Source: JAWOJF01 sp046481785
Lineage (GTDB): Bacteria; Bacteroidota; Ignavibacteria; Ignavibacteriales; Ignavibacteriaceae
Assembly (NCBI GenBank): GCA_046481785.1
Contig: JAWOJF010000240.1
Span: 1-13,866 of the forward strand
Length of the DNA: 13,866 bases
Reading direction: 5' to 3'
The notes beneath the pieces were generated by a model. It ran no database searches, was not told the DNA's origin, and worked only from the letters and a program-made list of their open reading frames with translations. How positions within the stretch are numbered: the first letter of the stretch is position 1; every line of letters starts with the position of its first letter. This document shows positions 1-7,336 of the stretch, piece by piece. A program made the position numbers and the translations under genes.

Positions 1-120
1 GTATCAGATTCGGGAGCCTATGAGACTATCAGCTTTCCTGAAAAAGTTAATAGTAATGGAAACCGATTATTAAAGCCGCCATTTACCGCTTTTACATGTA
101 TAAGCGGTAAACCTGTTTGA
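1..120 (+). CDS. Possible 3' end of an unidentified gene (partial)
   Basis: Frame 1 is open from the window edge to a TGA at 118-120, giving 39 residues that end in ISGKPV. I do not recognise a family. The frame is short enough to be open by chance, so this is only a candidate C-terminus of a gene entering from the left. It would run towards the minus-strand kinase genes, with about 160 bp of terminator-bearing sequence between them. No plus-strand terminator with a T-tract follows it directly. Confidence 0.3.
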   Translation, partial: VSDSGAYETISFPEKVNSNGNRLLKPPFTAFTCISGKPV

Positions 121-159
121 CAGATGCAGCAAAGAAAATGATTTTGGCGAAGTAAATAT

Positions 160-204
160 TATTAAAGAAAAAGAGATTACATTTTTTTCGAAAGATGTAA
201 TCTC
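160..204 (-). terminator. Second, tandem intrinsic terminator candidate
   Basis: A 10-bp perfect inverted repeat, GAGATTACAT at 173-182 and ATGTAATCTC at 195-204, encloses a 12-nt spacer containing the palindrome TTTCGAAA. Read on the minus strand, the hairpin is followed by TTTTTCTTTAAT. It lies just beyond the stronger terminator at 205-241 and could act as a backup for the kinase operon. Confidence 0.5.
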
Positions 205-241
205 AAAAAAACAAACCCAATTCCTTTTACGGAATTGGGTT
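205..241 (-). terminator. Rho-independent terminator of the kinase operon
   Basis: An 11-bp perfect stem (AACCCAATTCC at 214-224, GGAATTGGGTT at 231-241) with a 6-nt loop is followed on the minus strand by TG and then seven T residues. It lies about 40 bp past the stop codon of the REC-PAS-PAS kinase and is the clearest transcription end for the 5538-to-282 unit. Confidence 0.85.
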
Positions 242-281
242 GTAATTTAAAGACAGCCCCACCCCCCGTGGGTTGCCTTTT

Positions 282-2219
282 TTATTCACCCTGGGGTAGC
301 GTGAAACTAAATTTGGAACCTTCTCCCTGTTTTGAAATAACAGACATTTTGCCTTTGTTCATTTCAACAAACTCCTTACACAAAATAAGTCCAAGGCCTG
401 AACCTTCCTCCTTCATAGTTCCGGAGGTTGATATATTCTGCCCTATCTCGAATAATCTTGCTACAGTCTCGTCACTCATACCAACACCGGTATCAGCTAT
501 TGATATTTTTACATCCCCGTTAACCTGGGCATAAGAAATATTAATACAGCCCCCTTGTTCGGTGAACTTAATTGCATTGGATATAAGATTTCTTAGCGTT
601 GCCTGAAGCATATTCAAATCTGCATGGACTGTTAAATTACCATCAAGATTAACATTAAGTTGAATCTCTTTATTAAAAGCATTTGCCATGTAGAGATCTT
701 TCATGGTACCAAGAACTTTTACCAGTTCAACATTTTGAGGTTCAAAATCGATCCTTCCGGTTTTTATTCTGGCCCACTGCAGCAGATTCTCTAACAGTCC
801 GAATGTACGCTGTGCAGACTGCAGAATATCCTCTGAGATAGATTTTAAATCATCCTTCTCAAGATCATCAATTTCGTCAACAAGATACTTTGAAAGTCCT
901 ACTAAAGCAGTAAAGGGACTGCGCAGATCATGTGCAATTATTGAGAAAAACTTATCTTTGCTTGTATTTAAAGCAATTAATTCTTTTTCTGATTCGTTCA
1001 GTTTTGCATTTAGTTCAGCAAGCTCAGCGGCTTTTAATCTTAAACTTTCCTCACTCTCCCTCAGAGCTTTTTCAGTTAGCTTTAACTGGGTAATATCAGA
1101 TGCAACCGAAAGCACAAGCTTTCCGTTTCCATTATGATTATCAATAGCTTTTTTAAATGTCTGGAGCAGATGCACCTTCCCCTTAATATCAACAAGTTTA
1201 TCCTCAGGAATAAACACTTCTTCCTGGGAATGTATAACTGCCTTCTCATATTTCCTGTGGAACTCTATTTCTTCATACGGGAAAAACTCAATATCAGCCC
1301 GGCCTACTATATCATCTGTAGTTGTGCCAAGCGCTTCCGCAACGGCTCTATTCGTTAATTCAAATCTTCCTTCGGCATCTTTTACAGTAATATAATTAGG
1401 GTCTGTATCTATAATCTGTCTTAGAAAAATACGTTGTCTTTCAATTAATTCTTTTGCTTTCTTTTTCTCTGAAATATCTCTGAAAACTAAAACCACTCCG
1501 TCAGTCTGATTTTTTTCATTTTTAATGGGCGCTGCACTGAAATCAATAAAGGTTTCAACACCGTCTTTAGCTGTTAGTATTTTATTAGCGCCCCCTATAA
1601 TACAGTTATTCTGCAGAGAAATAAGGACAGGATTACTAATAACTTCCAGCGTTTCTTCATCTTTAATTGAAAAAACATTCTGTATATCCAAACCAAAAGC
1701 ATCACGTTGTTTCCATCCGGTAATCTCTTCTGCAATAGGGTTAACAAGTTTAACTGTACCGTTTGAATCAGTAGCAATTAAAGCGTCGCCTATACTTTTT
1801 AAGGTAGCGGACAGCCAGTGTTCACTTTCTTTTAACCTTTTTTCCATTTTATGTTTATAAAGGGCCATCTCTATTGCTGAGTTGAGCTCCCTTTCTTCAA
1901 AAGGTTTAATTATATATCCATAAGGTTCAGTTTGTTTAGCTCTTTGTAAAGTTTCACTATCTGTATGGGCAGTAAGATAAATAACCGGGATATCAAATTT
2001 CTTTCTTATCCGGGCAGCGGCTTCAATACCATCCATTTCGCCTTTAAGTCTGATATCCATCATGGTTAAATCAGGGTTATGAAGAGCAGCTTTATTAATA
2101 GCTTCCAGTCCGGAAGCAGCAGTATCTACTACATCATATCCCATTTCCAGCAGACGGTCTTTTAATTCCATCATAACGATGAAATTATCTTCTACAATAA
2201 GAACTGAAGCTTTATGCAT
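282..2219 (-). CDS. Response-regulator/PAS/PAS hybrid histidine kinase
   Basis: Predicted cytoplasmic signalling kinase of 645 residues with no membrane segment. An N-terminal receiver domain (about 4-120) has acidic residues E10/D11, phosphoacceptor D55 in LTMMDIRL, T83 and K105 of the IKPF motif. Two PAS domains follow (about 136-250 and 265-380), then a coiled coil (about 380-420). The HisKA domain has H430 in IIAHDLRSPF. The ATPase domain has an N-box at LRNLISNAIKF (N544/N548), DTGVG at 576-580 and GSGLGL at 606-611. I chose the ATG at 2219 because the receiver fold begins directly there; an in-frame ATG at 2330 would add 37 residues overlapping the preceding gene. The stop of the upstream sensor kinase is 25 bp away, so the two are probably co-transcribed. 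The N-terminal receiver suggests it accepts phosphate, perhaps from that neighbour, and in turn controls its own kinase. Its signal and final target are unknown. Confidence 0.93.
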   Translation of the reverse strand: MHKASVLIVEDNFIVMMELKDRLLEMGYDVVDTAASGLEAINKAALHNPDLTMMDIRLKGEMDGIEAAARIRKKFDIPVIYLTAHTDSETLQRAKQTEPYGYIIKPFEERELNSAIEMALYKHKMEKRLKESEHWLSATLKSIGDALIATDSNGTVKLVNPIAEEITGWKQRDAFGLDIQNVFSIKDEETLEVISNPVLISLQNNCIIGGANKILTAKDGVETFIDFSAAPIKNEKNQTDGVVLVFRDISEKKKAKELIERQRIFLRQIIDTDPNYITVKDAEGRFELTNRAVAEALGTTTDDIVGRADIEFFPYEEIEFHRKYEKAVIHSQEEVFIPEDKLVDIKGKVHLLQTFKKAIDNHNGNGKLVLSVASDITQLKLTEKALRESEESLRLKAAELAELNAKLNESEKELIALNTSKDKFFSIIAHDLRSPFTALVGLSKYLVDEIDDLEKDDLKSISEDILQSAQRTFGLLENLLQWARIKTGRIDFEPQNVELVKVLGTMKDLYMANAFNKEIQLNVNLDGNLTVHADLNMLQATLRNLISNAIKFTEQGGCINISYAQVNGDVKISIADTGVGMSDETVARLFEIGQNISTSGTMKEEGSGLGLILCKEFVEMNKGKMSVISKQGEGSKFSFTLPQGE

Positions 2220-2244
2220 TTTTTTACTTTCAGAGTTAAATTTA

Positions 2245-5200
2245 TTATATCTTAAATTTAATTTTAAATCTTGTTCCGAATTCTGAATCCATTTCAAGTT
2301 TACCATCAAGCTGATAAACAAGGGATTCAACCAGTTTTAGACCTAATGACGGCTCTTCCCTGTCATCAAGCCTTTCTTTAATCCCGATTCCATTATCACT
2401 TACTTCCAGCAGTAATTTATTACTTGTTATTCTGTTAAACTGAACTTTTATAAGCCCCTGCTTGTTATTTGCCTCATATTCGGGGAAGGCATACTTGATA
2501 GAATTGGAAATCAGTTCATTGATAATAAGGCCGCAGGGCACAGCTTTATCAATATTTACTGAAACATCATTAATATTTATTTCTATTTTAATTACCGAAG
2601 AGTCTACAGCATAAGATCTGAATAAGTCTATTACCAGTTTATTAACGTATTCATTAAAATCAATTTTAGCCAGGTCTTTTGACTGGTAAAGCCTTTCATG
2701 AACCAATGCGATAGACTTTATCCTGTTCTGACTGTCCTGGAACATATTCAGGGCTTCTTTGTCTTTTATTTTTCTTGAATTCAAATAAAGCAGACTTGAG
2801 ATCACCTGTAAATTATTTTTTACCCTGTGATGAATCTCTTTTAACAAAATTTCTTTTTCGTTAAGAAACCCTTCTTTTTCAGATAACAAAACTTCTTTTT
2901 CCTTAAGCGATGCCTGCACCTTTTCTTCTGCTTTTTTTCTCTCAACTATTTCAAGGCTTAATTCATTAATTGTTTTATCAAGATCTTTAGTCCGTTCATT
3001 AACACGGTTTTCAAGAACTTTATTACGCCTGTGAACCCTTTGAGTTCTTAACTGAATAGTAACCATAGTAATAAAGAGTATTGCCAGCCCGATACCTGAC
3101 TTGAACCACCATGTCTGGTAGTATTCAGGAATTATTCTAATCTGCAGAGATGCAGTTTTCTCACTCCTTTTAGTATTATTATCAGATGCTTTTACTATAA
3201 ACGTATACTTGCCCGGAGGCAGATTAGTGTATGTAGCCGAATTCCTGGAACCGATATCATTCCACTCTTTATCAAAACCTTCCAGTTTATATTTGAACCT
3301 GTTCCTTTGTACATCAGAGTAATTAAGCAATGCAAATTCAATAGTAATTACGCTAATACCGCCCGGTATATTAATGCTGTTTGAACCGGTAATAGATTTA
3401 TGCAAAAAGCCATCCTGCGAGATAGGAACAGACTGATTATATATTTTCAGGTCGGTAAAAATTATTGGAGCATTATAAATTTCTTCTTTAACACTGTCAG
3501 GATGAAAATACATGATCCCGTTTTTCACGCCAAAGTAGAGAGTTCCGTTTTTTAATTTTCCTGAAACATTATTAGTAAATTCAAGTTCGGTAAGACCCTG
3601 CCTTTTAGAAAAATTAGTAAATGAATTAGTACGCTTGTCAAATTTGCATAATCCCTTATCAGTACCTACCCAAAGGAAACCATTATTATCTTCGATTAGT
3701 GAAGCAGCTATAATTCCGGGAAGCCCGTCGTCCACTGTGTATGTTGCTGTTCTGCCTGTTACACGATCATAAAAGCTTAAACCATCAGTAGTACCAAACC
3801 ATAATATTCCGTCACTTGTTTCATAAATATCAAATACTCTCGGTCCTTTCAGGGAAGCAAGGTTTTCAGAAGAATCAGATATAAAATTGGTAATTAAATT
3901 TGTTTTAGGATCAATTCTGCTTGCACCGCCGCCGTCTGTTCCAATCCATATCATTCCTTCCGAGTCTTTTATAACATCCCAAATAAGATTATTTCTTATT
4001 GTATTAGGATTCCCTTCTTCTGAATGATACCATGTAAATTTATTTGTTTTACTGTCAAACTTATTTAATCCCCACCATGTACCAAACCATAAATTCCCTT
4101 CATTATCTTCACAAGCTGAAAGTATTCCATTATTACTTATACATTCACTGTCATTTAAAACAAAGTTGTATAATTTGTATTCGCCTGTGGCAGGATTATA
4201 CCTGTTAAGACCATGACTGTGTGTCCCGATCCAAACATATCCCTGTTTATCCCTGTATGCCGAAATTGTATAATTATTTCTAAGACTATTGGGGTTAGCC
4301 GGGTTATTTTTATGATGAATTATTCTGCCGTCAGGTTTTATTTCATCAAACCCGTTAAATGTTGCCGCCCAAATGTTATCATCTGAATCAACAAATATTG
4401 AGTATATATTATTACTGGCTAAGCTATTGGGATTTTTTTTATCCTCGTATATATATCTGAACTTATTTCCGGATTGGTAAAATCTGCTTACACCCCCTGA
4501 AGTGCCGACCCAAATAAACCCGGTATTGTCTTCATAAATGGAAAGGATACCGTCGTTAATAATGCTTAATGGTTTTAGCGGTTCATAAATAATTCTGGTA
4601 AAGCTGTCACTATCCGGCTCGTATTTGTTAAAGCCCTTTTTTGTACCGATCCATAAGATGCCTGATTTGTCCTGGTAAATAGTAGTGATGTAATCATTGG
4701 AAATTGTTGCAGGATTTTCGGCAATGCTTTTGTATTCCATAAATTGCCCGGTTTTTCTGTCATATTTTCTTAAGCCCTTACCATTTGTACCAACCCATAC
4801 ATCATTTTCTTTATCTTCATATATGACCGATATTTCCCTGTAATCAAAAGTCTTCGAATCATAAGGTTCGTTAAAAAATTGCCCAACAATATTTCCGTTT
4901 TTTTCCATACATGTTAAACCATTCCATGTACCCAGCCAAAGAATTCCATTATGGTCTTCTTCAATGGTAATAACGCTGTTAAGAAAATCAGAATTTATCT
5001 GATCGGTTACTTTTTTTATAATAGTAAAGTTATCCTTATCGCGGTTGTATTTGTTTAATCCGTTAACAGTCCCTATCCAGATATTACCATCCCTGTCTTC
5101 ATAAACAGAATAAACACCGCTGCTGCTTATACTCCTGAGATCGTTGGGGTCATTTCTGTATATACGGAATTCTTCAGTCTTCCAGTCATATCGGTTTAAC

Positions 5201-5538
5201 CCATCAAGGGTCCCAACCCAGATGTACCCTTCTTTGTCTTCACAGAGAGCTGATATGGAATGGTTAGAAATGCTGTTAGGATTTTTGGGATCGGGAAGAA
5301 AAATTTTATAATCATAACCATCATACCTGTTTAAGCCGTTGTATGTACCAAACCATAAAAATCCGGTTCTATCCTGTAGTATCTGAGTAACACTATTAAG
5401 TGATAACCCATCCTCGGATGTAAAGTGTGTAAATTCAATTTTCACATCCCGGGCAGATAAATTACCGTAACCAAATAATACAATCATAATAATGATTACA
5501 CATTTGTTGGTTTTAATTAACAGGCCTTCTATGCTCAT
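2245..5538 (-). CDS. Two-component propeller (Reg_prop/Y_Y_Y) membrane sensor histidine kinase
   Basis: Membrane sensor kinase of 1097 residues. A hydrophobic N-terminus (about 12-27) looks like a signal peptide. Fourteen Reg_prop motifs of the [LIV]W-x-GT-x-x-GL type begin at residues 61, 106, 153, 200, 247, 295, 342, 389, 435, 483, 530, 579, 622 and 667. Their spacing of about 47 residues fits two seven-bladed propellers outside the cytoplasmic membrane. Number 8 (IWAAT) and number 14 (LYFGV) are degenerate. A Y_Y_Y domain (about 735-803) and one membrane helix (about 811-830) follow, then a coiled coil (about 840-900). The cytoplasmic part is a HisKA_2-type kinase with EIHHRVKNNLQ (phosphoacceptor probably H904), N-box NELISNSIKYAF at 1007, DNGIGI at 1048 and SLGL at 1064. 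Many propeller sensors of Bacteroidota sense polysaccharide breakdown products and carry REC and AraC-type output domains; this one stops after the ATPase domain. The partner is likely the receiver-bearing kinase 25 bp downstream. The ligand cannot be read from sequence. Confidence 0.93.
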   Translation of the reverse strand: MSIEGLLIKTNKCVIIIMIVLFGYGNLSARDVKIEFTHFTSEDGLSLNSVTQILQDRTGFLWFGTYNGLNRYDGYDYKIFLPDPKNPNSISNHSISALCEDKEGYIWVGTLDGLNRYDWKTEEFRIYRNDPNDLRSISSSGVYSVYEDRDGNIWIGTVNGLNKYNRDKDNFTIIKKVTDQINSDFLNSVITIEEDHNGILWLGTWNGLTCMEKNGNIVGQFFNEPYDSKTFDYREISVIYEDKENDVWVGTNGKGLRKYDRKTGQFMEYKSIAENPATISNDYITTIYQDKSGILWIGTKKGFNKYEPDSDSFTRIIYEPLKPLSIINDGILSIYEDNTGFIWVGTSGGVSRFYQSGNKFRYIYEDKKNPNSLASNNIYSIFVDSDDNIWAATFNGFDEIKPDGRIIHHKNNPANPNSLRNNYTISAYRDKQGYVWIGTHSHGLNRYNPATGEYKLYNFVLNDSECISNNGILSACEDNEGNLWFGTWWGLNKFDSKTNKFTWYHSEEGNPNTIRNNLIWDVIKDSEGMIWIGTDGGGASRIDPKTNLITNFISDSSENLASLKGPRVFDIYETSDGILWFGTTDGLSFYDRVTGRTATYTVDDGLPGIIAASLIEDNNGFLWVGTDKGLCKFDKRTNSFTNFSKRQGLTELEFTNNVSGKLKNGTLYFGVKNGIMYFHPDSVKEEIYNAPIIFTDLKIYNQSVPISQDGFLHKSITGSNSINIPGGISVITIEFALLNYSDVQRNRFKYKLEGFDKEWNDIGSRNSATYTNLPPGKYTFIVKASDNNTKRSEKTASLQIRIIPEYYQTWWFKSGIGLAILFITMVTIQLRTQRVHRRNKVLENRVNERTKDLDKTINELSLEIVERKKAEEKVQASLKEKEVLLSEKEGFLNEKEILLKEIHHRVKNNLQVISSLLYLNSRKIKDKEALNMFQDSQNRIKSIALVHERLYQSKDLAKIDFNEYVNKLVIDLFRSYAVDSSVIKIEININDVSVNIDKAVPCGLIINELISNSIKYAFPEYEANNKQGLIKVQFNRITSNKLLLEVSDNGIGIKERLDDREEPSLGLKLVESLVYQLDGKLEMDSEFGTRFKIKFKI

Positions 5539-5805
5539 AATAATTTAAATACTCAGTTAATGATAAACTTATGGCCATACATTCATGAACTACAAATAAT
5601 CACAACTTCGGACTATCCTATTATCGAAAAAATGCAGGATATTTTAATTTTTTAAGGAAAAAATACCCAAAGGCAAATTGTTGTTATAAACGATGGAATG
5701 ATAAAATTTCAGAATCAGGAAAGCATTTTTCGGATACAGGGTATTTCTATTTAGCAAATACCTTAAAAAGAAGTGATTGAGTCTCTATTTAGAAGATAAT
5801 TAAAT
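5539..5805. other. 267-bp intergenic region upstream of the sensor kinase gene
   Basis: This gap lies between the prfB stop and the sensor-kinase start, both on the minus strand, so it should hold the prfB transcript end and the kinase promoter. I see a 7-bp inverted repeat (GGTATTT at 5740-5746, AAATACC at 5756-5762) without a T-tract on either side. I found no clean TAnnTTTG box. No RNA gene or supported coding region is visible. Confidence 0.5.
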
Positions 5806-6907
5806 TTAATTCCTGCTGAATTTCATTAAATAAGCTTTAATAAACCGTGTTAGGTCACCATCCATAACCCCTTGTACATCAGAGGTTTCCTCATCAGTCC
5901 GATGATCCTTAACCATATTATAAGGGTGAAAAACATAGGAGCGTATCTGACTGCCCCATTCAATTCTCATTTTGCCTTTCTCAATTTCATCCTGCTCCGC
6001 CTGCTGTTTTTCAACCTCAATCTGGTAAAGCTTTGATTTCAGGAGCTTCATGGCATTTGTCCGGTTCTGCAGTTGGGAGCGTTCGCTCTGGCATGCTGCT
6101 ACAGTACCGCTGGGAACATGTGTAATCCGCACGGCAGTTTCAACTTTATTAACATTTTGTCCACCTTTTCCACCGGAGCGGTAAGTATCAACCCTTAAAT
6201 CTGCAGGATTTATATCAATTTCAATAGTGTCATCAATTTCCGGAATTACGAATACTGAAGCGAAAGATGTATGCCTTCTTTTATTTGAATCAAAAGGTGA
6301 AATTCTTACAAGCCTGTGAACACCATTTTCTGCTTTTAAATAACCGTATGCAAACTCCCCCTCAACTTCAATAGTAGCAGACTTAATACCTGCTCCATCC
6401 CCTTCAAGCATATCAATAAGGTTCATCTTAAAACTGTTCTGTTCACCCCAGCGCAGGTACATCCTCATAATCATTTCAGCCCAATCCTGTGCTTCTGTTC
6501 CCCCTGCTCCCGAATGAATTGTAAGAATACAGTTTTTAGAATCATCTTTTCCGCTAAGCATATTCTTAAATTCAGCATTTTCAATAGCTTCACTTAAAGA
6601 TTTTAATTCACTTTCTATATCTCCGGAAAAGGATTCATCATCCTCCATTTGTGCAAGGAGTATAATATCTTCAAGATTTTGTGCTTTATTTTCCAGTTCC
6701 TTCCACAAATTAACCCAATTTTCCAGGTTTTTTGTTTCGTGGAGCATTTTCTGAGCAGCAACCGGATCATCCCAAAATCCCGGCTCTGTAGACCTGAACT
6801 GGAGATCTTTTATCTTAGCATCTTTATTATCTACGTCAAAGAAAACTCCGCAGATTCGTAATTCGCTGACGGTATTGATTTAACTGTTTTAATTCCTCTT
6901 CGTACAT
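5806..6907 (-). CDS. prfB: Peptide chain release factor 2, with programmed +1 frameshift
   Basis: Release factor 2 recognises UGA and UAA stop codons in the ribosomal A site and triggers peptide release. The gene is in two frames. ATG at 6907 opens a 23-codon frame (MYEEELKQLN... to RSFL) ending in an in-frame TGA at 6836-6838. A +1 shift at CTTTGAC (6835-6841) continues as DVDNKDAK and gives a 366-residue product, close to E. coli RF2 (365). The stretch just after the shift includes PGFWDDPVAAQ, typical of RF2 N-termini. The SPF stop-codon recognition tripeptide is at 203-205 and the catalytic GGQ at 248-250, inside YRSGGKGGQNVNKVE. A conventional gene call would start at the internal ATG (6747) and lose 53 residues. 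Low RF2 slows termination at the internal UGA and favours the shift, so the gene is probably autoregulated as in other bacteria. The AtuA pair ends 74 bp upstream. Confidence 0.96.
6835..6849 (-). promoter_or_regulatory. prfB: prfB +1 programmed frameshift site
   Basis: The minus strand reads CGG AGT TTT CTT TGA C. The slippery CTT codon (6839-6841) precedes the in-frame TGA, and the shifted frame resumes at GAC (6835-6837). The internal Shine-Dalgarno-like GGAG is at 6846-6849. Aligned with AGGAGG, it sits in the same register to CTT (3 nt) as the E. coli prfB element AGGGGG-TAT-CTT-TGA-C. Confidence 0.95.
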
Positions 6908-6942
6908 ATTATAAACCAGATTTATTTGTAATTATAGTTATT

Positions 6943-6950
6943 CAAATATA
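6943..6950 (-). promoter_or_regulatory. Candidate -7 box upstream of prfB
   Basis: The minus strand reads TATATTTG, an exact match to the Bacteroidota -7 consensus TAnnTTTG, 35 nt before the prfB ATG. I see no TTG at the expected -33 distance, so this rests on one element in AT-rich sequence. It would make prfB independent of the AtuA pair. Confidence 0.4.
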
Positions 6951-6981
6951 AAAAATATTCAATCATTTTACATTTCAGGTA

Positions 6982-7293
6982 TTAAGTTTCAATTTCCATA
7001 CGTAATAATGCAGCGGCTAATGTTTTTCCCTGAGCATCATGTTTAAGTGAAACCGTGCCGCCCCCGCCTAAAGTATTGTTTAATAAGAAATTCAATGCCT
7101 TTATATTAGGTAATTCATAGCGTTCCACTTCACCAAAACATATTCCTTCAAAATGTTTCTTAACCCGTTCAACTGTAAGTTGTTTCTTTATAATACTATA
7201 GCCGTCATCACTATATGCAATAATGCCTATATTGGCAGCATCCCCTTTATCTCCGCTTCTTCCATGAGCAATTTCTAATAATTTAATTTTCAT
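6982..7293 (-). CDS. AtuA C-terminal (ferredoxin-like) domain protein, stand-alone
   Basis: A 103-residue protein resembling the small C-terminal domain that follows the main DUF1446 domain in longer AtuA proteins. Recognisable parts are the start LLEIAHGRSGDKGD, an INIGI-like strand (AANIGIIAYSDD, about 20-31), and a glycine-rich turn NTLGGGGTVSLKHDAQGK (about 73-90). It has no signal peptide or membrane segment. It follows the DUF1446 gene after 43 bp on the same strand, which supports the two being parts of one complex. Its biochemical activity is not established. The ATG at 7293 gives a full-length domain starting MKIKLLEIAHGRSGDKGD, as expected for the family. Confidence 0.85.
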   Translation of the reverse strand: MKIKLLEIAHGRSGDKGDAANIGIIAYSDDGYSIIKKQLTVERVKKHFEGICFGEVERYELPNIKALNFLLNNTLGGGGTVSLKHDAQGKTLAAALLRMEIET

Positions 7294-7336
7294 AAAACCT
7301 CTTTATTAAGTAATCGGCCTATATTTTTGCGACTTA

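Noticed and set aside
259..275. C-rich hairpin CCCAC-CCCC-GTGGG next to the kinase stop codon
   Set aside because: The stem is only 5 bp, and no T-tract follows it on the minus strand (GGGGCTGTC comes next); the terminator 20 bp further on is far stronger.
2217..2330. Longer start (ATG at 2330) for the REC-PAS-PAS kinase
   Set aside because: It would add 37 residues unrelated to a receiver domain and overlap the upstream kinase by 86 bp; the receiver begins exactly at the ATG at 2219.
5589..5780. Plus-strand open frame of 63 codons in the 267-bp intergenic region
   Set aside because: It has no ATG, GTG or TTG in frame and no recognisable family; chance or an old remnant explains it equally well.
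5539..5805. Possible riboswitch or small RNA upstream of the sensor kinase
   Set aside because: Only one short 7-bp inverted repeat is visible, with no known riboswitch core and no terminator-like end.
6649..6861. Plus-strand frame of 70 codons opposite the prfB start
   Set aside because: It is antisense to the RF2 N-terminal region, which has clear homology; the frame is a shadow.
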